Positions 47,609-56,245 of a stretch of DNA of 64,000 nt are shown piece by piece. Below the pieces are notes generated by a model, which was not told the DNA's origin, made no database searches, and was given only the letters and a program-made list of their open reading frames with translations. The stretch spans positions 496,001 to 560,000 of the forward strand of contig NZ_BDAV01000005.1 of NCBI RefSeq assembly GCF_001612635.1. Direction: 5' to 3'. Every line of letters starts with the position of its first letter. The stretch's first letter is position 1. A program made the position numbers and the translations under genes. The stretch comes from Nocardia africana NBRC 100379 (GTDB lineage: Bacteria > Actinomycetota > Actinomycetes > Mycobacteriales > Mycobacteriaceae).

Positions 47609-49641
47609 GGTTTCACCTCGCGGTCGCGTTTGGCCAGTTCGGCGAACATGGCGTTGTGCGCGGCAAGGGCGGCGTCGTGGTCGCGCTCGGCGGCCCGGTC
47701 GAAGCGCTTGGCCGTGCGGTTGTCGCTGCGCGACCACTGCACCAGCAGGGCCAGCATCACCAGGACCAGCGGAATCTCGCCGCTGGCCCAGGCCAGGCCG
47801 CCACCGGTGCGCTGATCGCCGAGCAGATCGGTATTCCAGCTCAGTCCGAGGCCGCGATAGAACCACTCACCCATCACCGTGGTCATGCTCATCAGGGCGA
47901 CGCCGAAGAAGGCGTGGAACGGAAGCGATCCGAACACCATGCCGACCTTCGTGAGCGGCTGCACCTGGCGCGGTTTGGGGTCGATGCCGAGAACGACCCA
48001 GTAGAACAGGTAGCCCGACACCAGGAAGTGCAGATTCATCGCCAGGTGGGCACCGTGTTCGCCGACCACCGCATCGAAGATGCCGCCCAGATACAGCGCG
48101 TAGAAGCCGAGGATGAACAATGCCGCCGCGACAGCCGGCTGAGTCAGGAAGCGGGAGACCGGGTTGTGCACCGCGGCCAGCACCCATTCCCGCGGTCCGG
48201 GCGGTGCGTCGCGACCGGCGGCGGGCAGGGCGCGCAGGGCCAGCAGCACCGGGCCGCCCAGTGCGAACAGCACCGGCGCGAGCATCGACAGCAGCATGTG
48301 CTGCGCCATGTGCACGCTGAACATGGCCGGGGCGTAGCGGCCCACCCCGGAACTCGTCGCGATCAGCAGCACCGCACAGCCACACAGCCACGCCAGGGTG
48401 CGGCCGACCGGCCACGCGTCGCCGCGTGCGCGCAGCCGCCGCACACCCACCAGATACAGCACCGCCAGCACGATGGCGAGCGTGCCGAACATGATGTCGA
48501 AGCGCCAGTCGAACAGGATGCGGGCGACGGTCGGCGGCCCGGCGAGGTTGTATCCGAGTTCGACCTCCGCGGGCGAGGGCACCCGCTTCAGGTCCGGCGG
48601 CGGGGTGCGGCCCAGGCCGACGGCCAAGCCGATCGTGGCCGCGAAGATCAACACCTCGACTCCGGCATAACTGATCAGCGCCGAACGGTCGCGGGGATTG
48701 TCGGCCAGCGCCGGAAGGGCGCGGCGGCGCTGCAGGAATCCGGCGACACCGAGCAGGCAGAGTGCGACCGTCTTCGCGATCACCAGCCGGCCGTAGGTGG
48801 TGGTGAACAGTTCGTCCCACGGCACCCGCACCCAGGCATTGAGCACTCCCGAGACCGCGACGACCGCGAACGCACACGTCGCCACCAGGGAGAATCGACG
48901 TGCGGCGAGACCGCTGTACTTTCCGCCGCGCATGGCGTAGGCGAGAACCGCGAACAGGCCGCCGACCCACACGGCCATGCCGACCAGATGCAGGATCAGG
49001 CTGTTCGTCGCGACATCGTGGGCGCCACCCGACGACGAATGTCCGGTCAGCGCAACCGGAATCAGGCACAGCAGCGACCAGGCGAACAACACGGGCGTCC
49101 AGCCCCAGCGCAAGGCCAGCCGGCAGCCGATGGCGAGCAGAATCGCCATGATCGCGGTGGCGCGCCAGGATCCCGCGACGTCGACCTTGCCGATGGCATG
49201 CCAGATCTGATCGGGCCGCAATACCGAGCGCACGGGTTGGCCGGTGGTGTCCGACAGAGTCAACGGCACCAGCAGAGCCGAGGTCACCGCCCAGGCCAGC
49301 GCCGCGACACCTGCACGCCGGAGGGCTCGATAACCGCCGACATCCAGCAGGCCGTCGCGCTGCGGTGGGCACAGGAACGCCGCGAACAGCAGCGACCCGA
49401 CCGCGATCGCCGCCGAGAAGTCGGCCACCGCCCGCATGGCGGGCAGGCCGTAGGTGGTCAGGGGACCGGGATCGGGAATGCCGAGCAGCGTCAGCGCCTG
49501 CGCCGCGGACAGACTCACCACGATGGGCGCGACCAGCGCGGTCAGACCTACCGCCACTACCGCCAGCACCGGGAACGCCGTCGCCTCCGGCCGCACGACC
49601 TGGGGGTCGGTTTCGACGGGCGAGTCCTGCGGTGACGACAT
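47605..49641 (-). CDS. Fused CopD-like / CtaG-like (cytochrome c oxidase assembly) membrane protein
   Basis: The 678-residue protein has about 16 membrane helices. The N-terminal half (about 1-370) is CopD-like, with a copper-resistance-D pattern (HLVGMAVWVGGLFAVLAY). The C-terminal half (about 390-640) is the caa3_CtaG fold with HMAQHMLLSML, HLAMNLHFLVSGYLFYW and FHAFFGVALM, whose His/Met residues could bind copper. It probably delivers copper to cytochrome oxidase or imports copper. Common fusion in actinobacteria. Confidence 0.9.
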   Translation of the reverse strand: MSSPQDSPVETDPQVVRPEATAFPVLAVVAVGLTALVAPIVVSLSAAQALTLLGIPDPGPLTTYGLPAMRAVADFSAAIAVGSLLFAAFLCPPQRDGLLDVGGYRALRRAGVAALAWAVTSALLVPLTLSDTTGQPVRSVLRPDQIWHAIGKVDVAGSWRATAIMAILLAIGCRLALRWGWTPVLFAWSLLCLIPVALTGHSSSGGAHDVATNSLILHLVGMAVWVGGLFAVLAYAMRGGKYSGLAARRFSLVATCAFAVVAVSGVLNAWVRVPWDELFTTTYGRLVIAKTVALCLLGVAGFLQRRRALPALADNPRDRSALISYAGVEVLIFAATIGLAVGLGRTPPPDLKRVPSPAEVELGYNLAGPPTVARILFDWRFDIMFGTLAIVLAVLYLVGVRRLRARGDAWPVGRTLAWLCGCAVLLIATSSGVGRYAPAMFSVHMAQHMLLSMLAPVLFALGGPVLLALRALPAAGRDAPPGPREWVLAAVHNPVSRFLTQPAVAAALFILGFYALYLGGIFDAVVGEHGAHLAMNLHFLVSGYLFYWVVLGIDPKPRQVQPLTKVGMVFGSLPFHAFFGVALMSMTTVMGEWFYRGLGLSWNTDLLGDQRTGGGLAWASGEIPLVLVMLALLVQWSRSDNRTAKRFDRAAERDHDAALAAHNAMFAELAKRDREVKP

Positions 49642-49822
49642 ACTATTCAGCGTAGTTGGCGGCCCACCTCACAGCCTTTCGGGCCCGAATCCACGCGCTC
49701 GCTGTGACGAGGGCGACAGTCGCACACGGCGTTGTCGATGACCAGCACCGATCTGGACGCTCGCTATAATCAACTCGCTGGACACGCTGCCCCAAACCGG
49801 GCATGGTGTTTGGTACTGCCAT

Positions 49823-49896
49823 GCCTCCGTAGCTCAGTTGGATAGAGCAAGGGCCTTCTAATCCCTAGGTCGCAGGTTCGATTCCTGCCGGGGGCG
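49823..49896 (+). tRNA. tRNA-Arg (TCT)
   Basis: The acceptor stem GCCTCCG pairs with CGGGGGC (one G-T wobble). The D-arm AGCTCAGTTGGATAGAGC and T-arm AGGTTCGATTCCT are normal. The anticodon loop CTTCTAA gives TCT. The loop-closing pair of the anticodon stem (AGGGC/TCCCT) is a C-T mismatch. CCA is not encoded. Confidence 0.93.
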
Positions 49897-50212
49897 CTTT
49901 GCCGGTCCGACCTGCGTACATTCCGGGTTGGGCTGTGGTTACCCACTCGCTCCAACGGCTAAACACACAGAAATTCCGCAGAAAATCGGGCGCAGGGCGG
50001 GCCTCGAACCGCATCGAGGAGCTCGCCCCCGATCCTGAGCCCCAGGCTGCCCGTGTACACCTTCGGCCCGGCTGGAAATTGCGTTAGCCAGCTGATTGAT
50101 CATGCGATGTTTCTGTCAGATTTCGGCCGTTCAGTTCCGGTTTCCAGCCGGATGCCAGTTGATAGCCTTCCTCTTGTTGTCGCCGGGCGTTCCACTCGTG
50201 GAAGGGGATGGC
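49897..50212 (+). other. Intergenic stretch between tRNA-Arg and the GH15 gene
   Basis: The 316 bp contain no supported gene. GC content falls in 49920-49990 and 50085-50170. No repeat of the tRNA 3' end was found by eye in the window, so there is no evidence for an integrated element. The GH15 promoter should be here. Confidence 0.4.
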
Positions 50213-52039
50213 GTGCACGATCCGGATCCACCGTTCCGGCCGATCCGCCGGAGCGACGGGTATCTCCCGCTGGAGGATTACGGTCTGATCGGAGACGGTA
50301 CGACGGCCGCGCTGGTCGGGATGGACGGTTCGATCCCGTGGCTGTGCCTGCCGCGCTTCGACGCGCAACCGCTGTTCTGCGGGCTGCTCGACCATGCCCG
50401 CGGCGGCCACTTCACCGTCGCGCCGGCCGAACCGTTGGAAGGCCGTCAGCGCTATCAGCCGGACACCGGCGTGCTGGAGACCGAATTACGCAGCGCCACA
50501 GGCGTTCTGCGAGTGACCGATGCCATGGTGGTACGCCCCGGCTCGGATCTCGGGGACGACGCGCCCGCCGATCGCTCGGAACTCGTTCGCTCCGCGATCG
50601 TCGTCAGCGGCCACGTCCGGGTGACGGTGGAGATCGCTCCGCAGGGTGGTGCGCAGTTGCGGCCGGTGCTCTCCGGACTGGAGATCCGGGTCGCGTCGCA
50701 ACCGAATCTGCGGCTGCATCTGCGCGCCGACCGACCGCTGGACGGCGTGCACACCACCATCGACCTGGTCCAGGGCGAGCGGCTGGAGCTCGTGCTGTCC
50801 TGGGGACGGTTCCACCGCCACCATCGCTTCGACGCCGCGGCGATGCTGCGCCACACCGCCGACGCGTGGCGATCGTGGATGCGGACGTGCACCTACGACG
50901 GTCCCGAGCAGGCACTCGTCCGGCGTTCCGCGATCACGCTCAAACTCTGCGATCACTGGGTGAGCGGATCCGTCGTCGCGGCACCCACCTCGTCGCTGCC
51001 GGCGCCCATCGGCGGCGTGCGCAACTGGGATTACCGCTACGTCTGGATCCGCGACGCGTCGTATGCCGTCTATGCCTTGCGCCGCATCGGTTTCCGCAAC
51101 GAGGCCGACGCCTTCCTGGGCTGGGTGCTCGACGCGTTCGAGCGCAGTGGTGAGCCACGCATCATGTACGACATCGACGGCGATCCGGTTCCGGACGAGT
51201 TGGTGGACACCGGCCTGGAGGGGTATCGCGGAAGCGGTCCGGTGCGCTGGGGCAACGGCGCGACCGACCAGCGCCAGCACGACGTCTACGGCGAGATCCT
51301 CGACTGCGCCGATCAATGGCTGCGCACCGGCGGTGAGCTGCAGCCGGTGCTGTGGTCGAATCTGTCCGACCTGGCGGAGGCCGCGGGTCGATCGTGGCAG
51401 GAGCCGGATCAGGGCATCTGGGAAGTGCGCAGCGCGGGCCGGGTTTTCACCTACTCCGCGGCGCTGTGCCAGGTGGCACTGCACCGCGCCGCCTCGATCG
51501 GGGAGCGATTCGACCTGCCCGGTCCCGTCGCGATGTGGCGCAGCACCGCGAACGAGATCCGCGAGGCGATCCTGAAGAACTCGTGGGACGAGCGGGCCCG
51601 CACCCTCAGCGCCCATCTGGACGGCGGCGGCGAGTTGGATGCGAGCCTGCTGGCGCTGCCGCTGCGCCGCGTCGTCCCCGCCGATCATCCACGCATGACG
51701 GCGACGACCGCGGCGGTGGCCGATCGGCTGGGCGCCGGGGATGGCCTGCTGTATCGCTACCTGCACGACGAATCACCGGACGGCCTGCCCGGCAGCGAGG
51801 GCGCCTTCGTCCTGTGCAGTTTCTGGCTGGTCGACAACCTGACTGCCCAGGGACGACTCGAGGACGCCGAGCGGCTCTATTCCTCCCTGTGCGCCCGCGC
51901 GAGCACCGTGGGCCTGCTCGCCGAGCAGATCGACCCCTCGACCGGCACGTTCATGGGTAATTTCCCGCAGGCGTTCAGTCATATCGGCATCATCTCCAGC
52001 GGTGTGAAGCTCGCGCGAGCGAAGGCGGCTGCGACATGA
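50213..52039 (+). CDS. GH15-family glucoamylase/trehalase-like glycoside hydrolase
   Basis: The 608-residue protein has the N-terminal beta-sandwich (YLPLEDYGLIGDGTTAALVG) and the C-terminal (alpha/alpha)6 barrel of GH15. Typical motifs are GVRNWDYRYVWIRDASYAV (containing the catalytic-region acid residues), DQRQHDVYGEILD, and the C-terminal SEGAFVLCSFW and FPQAFSHIG. Mycobacterial relatives are trehalases that need phosphate and Mg2+. It is cytoplasmic. The GTG at 50213 is preferred because GGAAGGGG precedes it; the upstream open frame is in low-GC non-coding sequence. Confidence 0.85.
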   Translation: MHDPDPPFRPIRRSDGYLPLEDYGLIGDGTTAALVGMDGSIPWLCLPRFDAQPLFCGLLDHARGGHFTVAPAEPLEGRQRYQPDTGVLETELRSATGVLRVTDAMVVRPGSDLGDDAPADRSELVRSAIVVSGHVRVTVEIAPQGGAQLRPVLSGLEIRVASQPNLRLHLRADRPLDGVHTTIDLVQGERLELVLSWGRFHRHHRFDAAAMLRHTADAWRSWMRTCTYDGPEQALVRRSAITLKLCDHWVSGSVVAAPTSSLPAPIGGVRNWDYRYVWIRDASYAVYALRRIGFRNEADAFLGWVLDAFERSGEPRIMYDIDGDPVPDELVDTGLEGYRGSGPVRWGNGATDQRQHDVYGEILDCADQWLRTGGELQPVLWSNLSDLAEAAGRSWQEPDQGIWEVRSAGRVFTYSAALCQVALHRAASIGERFDLPGPVAMWRSTANEIREAILKNSWDERARTLSAHLDGGGELDASLLALPLRRVVPADHPRMTATTAAVADRLGAGDGLLYRYLHDESPDGLPGSEGAFVLCSFWLVDNLTAQGRLEDAERLYSSLCARASTVGLLAEQIDPSTGTFMGNFPQAFSHIGIISSGVKLARAKAAAT

Positions 52040-52074
52040 CAACCGTCGGCGCCGATCACAGCGGATGATCACCC

Positions 52075-52290
52075 GTGCCCGCGCACACGCCCAGCCGCAT
52101 GGTCCCGCCCTGCGTCGTCGTCACCGGAGTGTCGGGAACCCGCAAAACCACGACGGCCCGATTGCTCGCCGCACGGCTCCGCGTCCCGTTCGCCGACGCG
52201 GACGACTTCCACTCGCCGGGCAATATCGCCGAGATGGCCGCCGGCGTCGCGCTGAGCGAACTGCTCAGTGAGCGCATCTCCCACCCTCGC
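52075..52290 (+). pseudogene. Gluconokinase remnant
   Basis: The frame starting at GTG 52075 shows the first part of a gluconokinase (VVVTGVSGTRKTTTARLLAA, then PFADADDFHSPGNIAEMAAG). The Walker A should read GVSGSGKST; here the glycine before lysine is arginine. Homology stops after about 62 residues, where a full enzyme would have 160 or more. The rest of the frame does not look like the family. It follows the GH15 gene by 35 bp. A truncated, non-functional copy is the simplest reading. Confidence 0.7.
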
Positions 52291-52335
52291 CGACCAGGCC
52301 GTCGCCTTCCTGACCGGATGATCTCTCAACGACAG

Positions 52336-52366
52336 CGGCCCACCACATCCGTGATGTGGTGGGCCG
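52336..52366 (+). terminator. Strong terminator after the GH15/gluconokinase-remnant unit
   Basis: A perfect 14-bp stem (CGGCCCACCACATC with GATGTGGTGGGCCG) has a three-base CGT loop and is followed by GTTGTGTCGTG. The remaining sequence up to 52597 shows no supported gene. Confidence 0.8.
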
Positions 52367-52597
52367 GTTGTGTCGTGATGGATGGTCAGGCAGCGCTACC
52401 GCTGGCCCCCAGCGCAGCCAACATGTCCACGAGCACAGTCAGAAAGTCCATTCGGGTCTTACCTTTCGATTCAGCGGAGGGGGCCAGCATGCATGCCCAA
52501 CGTTGCCGCGAGGTTATGCGCCGGTGAAGTCGAGTCGCCCCGAGGGAAATGCCAGATCCGGCCGGCGTGGTCTTCCCACGTCCAAGGAGCGCCGGCC

Positions 52598-53017
52598 TCA
52601 GGGCAACATGCCATAGGCGCGGATGGGACGCAGACGCGCGACCACCCGGCGGTCGGCGACCATCGCGCGGCGATAGTCCGCCCAGTCCGGATGCTCACCG
52701 CTGAGCGCCCGGTAGTAGGCGATCAGCTCCTCGACGGTGGCGTCGTCGGTCGCCGCGGCCACCGGGGTCAATTCGACGTCGGCCTCCAGGACGGCGTAGG
52801 CCCAGAAATCCTCCCGTGTGACGTGCAGGGCCGCCCACGGCTCCCGGCGCAGATTGGCGTACTTGGCCCGGTCCGCCGTGATGGAGATCCGGATGATGCC
52901 GTCGGGGGCGACCCAGTGCGTGACGTTCGACAGCTGTGGGCGGCCGTTGCGACGCACGGTGGTCAGGACGGACCGCGAGGTCGTGCGAGCGAAGTCGAGC
53001 CCGGTGTCGAGTTCCAT
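52598..53017 (-). CDS. PPOX-class F420-dependent oxidoreductase-type protein
   Basis: The 139-residue split-barrel protein belongs to the pyridoxamine-phosphate-oxidase-like group. It has LDFARTTSRSVLTTVRRNGRPQLSNV at the start, ISITADRAKYANLRREPWAALHV in the middle, and DYRRAMVADRRVVARLRP near the end, as in Rv1155-type F420-binding proteins. It probably reduces an unknown substrate with F420H2. The ATG at 53017 (MELDTGLDFA) is chosen. Confidence 0.85.
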   Translation of the reverse strand: MELDTGLDFARTTSRSVLTTVRRNGRPQLSNVTHWVAPDGIIRISITADRAKYANLRREPWAALHVTREDFWAYAVLEADVELTPVAAATDDATVEELIAYYRALSGEHPDWADYRRAMVADRRVVARLRPIRAYGMLP

Positions 53018-53066
53018 ACGGGCTGCAACCCGGGGTGAGCAGACACTGTTCCCGAACGGCCGCAAC

Positions 53067-53627
53067 TCATTCCGACGGCGCGGTGGCCCGCGGCGCCGAG
53101 TCGGGCAGATGGACCAGCACCAGGCCGACGCCGGCGATCAGGAAGTTCTGCAACGCCGCCGACGATGCGTTGACCTCCTTGTTCGCCCACATCCGGAACC
53201 ACTCCCCGCCGACGGTCAGGAACGCCCCCGCGAACAGCAGCACCGCCATCGTCCAGCCGATACTGGACAATGTCGCCGCGGTGCCGGCCCGCACCGGCAC
53301 CCGGCGCGGCCGCCCGCTCAGCTCTCGCAGCCAGCACGCGGCGGCGACCAGCAGCACGAGCGCGATCGAGAATTCCCAGATCACCACGAGGATGTAGACG
53401 ACGAGTGCGACGTCGCCGTTGGTGACAGCACGCCAGTCGGTGCCCGGATTGTGGATCGTGGCCCGCATCGACAGCACGGCGGCCACCCCTCGGCGATTGG
53501 TGACGGTATCGGTGCAATTGGTGATCGCCACGAACAGGTAGTAGAAGCCGGTGATCGTCGCCAGAACCGCCACCGCCGTCCGTCGGCTACCGAGCACGTC
53601 GAGAATTCCCGCACCGCCGATTCGCAT
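53067..53627 (-). CDS. DUF2165-family integral membrane protein
   Basis: The 186-residue protein has four predicted membrane helices. DUF2165 features include ITNCTDTVTN after helix 1, a large loop with H and W residues, and GGEWFRMWANKEVN near the third helix. Function is unknown for the family. It is 49 bp upstream of the F420-type gene on the same strand, so it may be cotranscribed. Confidence 0.8.
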   Translation of the reverse strand: MRIGGAGILDVLGSRRTAVAVLATITGFYYLFVAITNCTDTVTNRRGVAAVLSMRATIHNPGTDWRAVTNGDVALVVYILVVIWEFSIALVLLVAAACWLRELSGRPRRVPVRAGTAATLSSIGWTMAVLLFAGAFLTVGGEWFRMWANKEVNASSAALQNFLIAGVGLVLVHLPDSAPRATAPSE

Positions 53628-53868
53628 GGTGCTTACCTAAACGGTTCGGTGAAACCGCGTCAACCGCAGCGACTTCCCACCAACGACCATGCGCGAAGGG
53701 ACTTTTCGACGAAACGTGGAGACCCGCACGATCTCCTCCGACGCCACCCGCGGCAACGGAATCCCGCGATGGGTACTTGTCGATCCCCCACCGGCAGCGC
53801 ACCAGCTGTCACCATGGTCTGCGGGACCCCGCCGTCCCCACCGAGCCGAATCAGAGGAGCGTGATCGC

Positions 53869-55254
53869 ATGCCCGCCGAAACCCCGGCGACCGAATCCGT
53901 GGATGCCGTCGTCATCGGCATGGGGCCCGGTGGGGAGGCCGTCGCGACCGAATTGGCGCGCGCCGGACTCGCGGTCGTCGGCGTCGAAGGCCGGTTGCTG
54001 GGCGGCGAATGCCCTTATTACGCCTGCGTGCCGACCAAGATGATGGTGCGCGCCGCCGAGACCCTGGCCGAGGCGCGCCGGGTGAGCAAACTCGCGGGAA
54101 GTGCCCAGGTACATGGGGATTGGGCGCCGGTGGCGAAGCGGATCCGCGACGAGGCGACCGATAACTGGGACGACAAGGTGGCGGTCGAACGGTTCGAATC
54201 CGCCGGCGGCACCTTCGTACGGGGCTGGGGGCGCATCACCGCTCCGGGCCAGGTCCGCGTCGATACCGCCGACGGACCGCGCGACTTCCGCGCCCTGCGA
54301 GCGATCGTGCTCAATCCCGGCACCGTCCCGTCCGTGCCGCCGATCGAGGGTCTGGCCGACACCCCGTACTGGACCAATCGCGACGCGGTGACCACCACCG
54401 AGGCACCCGAATCGCTGATCGTCCTCGGCGGCGGACCGGTCGGCGCGGAATTCGCCCAGATCTTCTCCCGGTTCGGCTCCGAGGTGACGATGGTCGTGCG
54501 CAGCCGGCTGGTCCCGCGCGCCGAGCCCGAGGCCGCCGACTTGCTGGCGAAAATCTTTGCCGAAGAGGGTATTTCGGTCCGCACCGGCGTCGAGGCCACC
54601 CGCATCGACCACGACGGCAACTATTTCACCGTGCGGCTGAGCAACGGCGATCCGATCCGCGCCCAGCGCCTGCTGGTCGCCGCCGGCCGCCACACCGACC
54701 TGTCCGCATTGGGCGTCGGCGCGATCGGCCTGGACGAGCAGGCGCACGGCATCAGGGTCGACGACCGGCTGCGCGCGGCCGAGGGGGTCTGGGCGATCGG
54801 GGATGTCACCGGACACGGCGCCTTCACCCACATGTCCATGTACCAGGCGCGCATCGCCGCCGCGGATATCCTCGGCTCCCCTACCGAACCCGCGCAGTAT
54901 CACGCGGTTCCCAATGTCACCTTCACCGAACCGGAGGTGGGTGCGGTCGGGATGACGGAGTCGCAGGCACGCGAGGCCGGACTGAGCGTCTGGACCGGAC
55001 GAGCCGAGGTTCCGGATTCGACCCGAGGCTGGATTCACGGGCCCGGCAACGCCGGGTTCGTCAAGCTGGTCGCCGACGCCGATCGCGGCATTCTGGTCGG
55101 CGCCACCTCGGTCGGCCCGGTCGGCGGCGAGGTGCTCAGCGCCTTGGCCGTCGCGGTACACGCCCGGGTTCCGGTCACCACTCTGCGGGAGATGATCTAC
55201 GCCTACCCCACGTTCCACCGCGCGATCGAGGCCGCCCTCGCCGATCTCGGCTAG
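53869..55254 (+). CDS. Flavoprotein disulfide reductase-family oxidoreductase (LpdA/mercuric-reductase-like)
   Basis: The 461-residue protein has the FAD motif VVIGMGPGGEAVATEL, a redox disulfide pair C48-C53 (GGECPYYACVPTK), the NAD motif LIVLGGGPVGAEFAQIF and the C-terminal dimerisation domain. The catalytic His of AHPT is Tyr (YAYPTF), as in LpdA-like quinone reductases and transhydrogenases, so classical lipoamide turnover is doubtful. It likely reduces quinones or another small acceptor. Start behind GAGGAG. It is divergent from the DUF2165 gene. Confidence 0.9.
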   Translation: MPAETPATESVDAVVIGMGPGGEAVATELARAGLAVVGVEGRLLGGECPYYACVPTKMMVRAAETLAEARRVSKLAGSAQVHGDWAPVAKRIRDEATDNWDDKVAVERFESAGGTFVRGWGRITAPGQVRVDTADGPRDFRALRAIVLNPGTVPSVPPIEGLADTPYWTNRDAVTTTEAPESLIVLGGGPVGAEFAQIFSRFGSEVTMVVRSRLVPRAEPEAADLLAKIFAEEGISVRTGVEATRIDHDGNYFTVRLSNGDPIRAQRLLVAAGRHTDLSALGVGAIGLDEQAHGIRVDDRLRAAEGVWAIGDVTGHGAFTHMSMYQARIAAADILGSPTEPAQYHAVPNVTFTEPEVGAVGMTESQAREAGLSVWTGRAEVPDSTRGWIHGPGNAGFVKLVADADRGILVGATSVGPVGGEVLSALAVAVHARVPVTTLREMIYAYPTFHRAIEAALADLG

Positions 55255-55311
55255 TGGGCCCATCTCGCCGAACCGGCCGCGAGGGCGCGAATTCGGCCGC
55301 ATAATCGGCCC

Positions 55312-55653
55312 ATGGCCGATGCCGACGACGTCCGGCGGATTGCGCTGGGACTGCCCGAGTCCATCGAGGCGCCGCATTTCGACATGCCGTCGTTCCGGGT
55401 CCGCAAAGCGATCTTCGCGACGCTGCCCGACCCCGCGCACGCCCACGTGATGGCGAGTGAAGCCGATATCCGGGAGGCGGTCGCGGAATACCCGGACTGC
55501 TGCGCGGAGAAGTGGTGGGGCCGGCGGCTGTCGGCGGTCCGCGTCGAGCTCGGCGCCGCCGACACCGGCCTACTGAGCGAGTTGCTCACCGACGCCTGGC
55601 GACACAAGGCGCCGCGCACTCTCGTGCGCGCCTTCGACGCGGCTTCCGAATAG
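55312..55653 (+). CDS. MmcQ/YjbR-family DNA-binding-fold protein
   Basis: The 113-residue protein has the YjbR fold: an N-terminal helix DVRRIALGLPES, a beta-sheet with FRVRKAIFATLP, and C-terminal LLSELLTDAWRHKAPRTLVRAF. The domain resembles CyaY-like folds, but no function is established. It is 57 bp after the flavoprotein gene and 37 bp before the NTF2-like gene, all on the plus strand. Confidence 0.88.
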   Translation: MADADDVRRIALGLPESIEAPHFDMPSFRVRKAIFATLPDPAHAHVMASEADIREAVAEYPDCCAEKWWGRRLSAVRVELGAADTGLLSELLTDAWRHKAPRTLVRAFDAASE

Positions 55654-55690
55654 CCCGCATCGTCGCCGAGCCGCTACCACTGGAGGAAAT

Positions 55691-56134
55691 ATGCTGTCGC
55701 TGCAAGAGATTTCGGATCGGATCGAGATCGAGGATCTGATGGTCCGATACTCCCATGCCGTGGACACCCAGCAGTGGGATCTGCTCGACGACGTCTTCAC
55801 CGCGGACGCGCACATCGACTACTCGGCCATGGGCGGCGCCAGCGGTGGACTGCCCGAGATCAAGAAGTTCCTCGCCACGGTGATGCCGAACTTCCCCGCC
55901 TTCCAGCATCTGATCAGCAACTCCTCGATCACCGTCGACGGCGACACCGCCACCGGCCGCACCATGTGCCACAACCCGATGCTCCTCGGCGGCGCGGAGG
56001 GTCAGCAGAACCTGATGCTGTGCGGCCTGTGGTACCTGGACACCTTCAGCCGCGTGGACGGCGCCTGGCGGATCGCGCGGCGGGTCGAGGAGAAGAGCTA
56101 CATGTTCCTGGCCGCCACTCCCGGCTCCCAGTAA
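55691..56134 (+). CDS. SnoaL/NTF2-like protein
   Basis: The 147-residue protein has the cone-shaped NTF2-like fold: EISDRIEIEDLMVRYSHAVDTQQWDLLDDVFTADAHIDY, the beta-rich middle and WRIARRVEEKSYMF. Related proteins include SnoaL-type cyclases and ketosteroid-isomerase-like enzymes. GGAGG precedes the ATG by three bases. The substrate is unknown. Confidence 0.85.
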   Translation: MLSLQEISDRIEIEDLMVRYSHAVDTQQWDLLDDVFTADAHIDYSAMGGASGGLPEIKKFLATVMPNFPAFQHLISNSSITVDGDTATGRTMCHNPMLLGGAEGQQNLMLCGLWYLDTFSRVDGAWRIARRVEEKSYMFLAATPGSQ

Positions 56135-56245
56135 GCACATGTCTAGAACCTGTTACAGTTCGCGCGTGCGGCTCGACACTTCTCCATCGTTCCGGCGCTG
56201 TTCGCCGAAGCACCGCTGTGCACCGTTTTCCCGCCGGGCGGACGC

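Noticed and set aside
49823..50212. Possible integration site of a mobile element at tRNA-Arg
   Set aside because: No integrase, no repeated tRNA end and no phage-like genes were seen in the window.
52356..52616. Short plus-strand open frames after the GH15 terminator
   Set aside because: They start inside or just after a strong terminator and have no coding signature.
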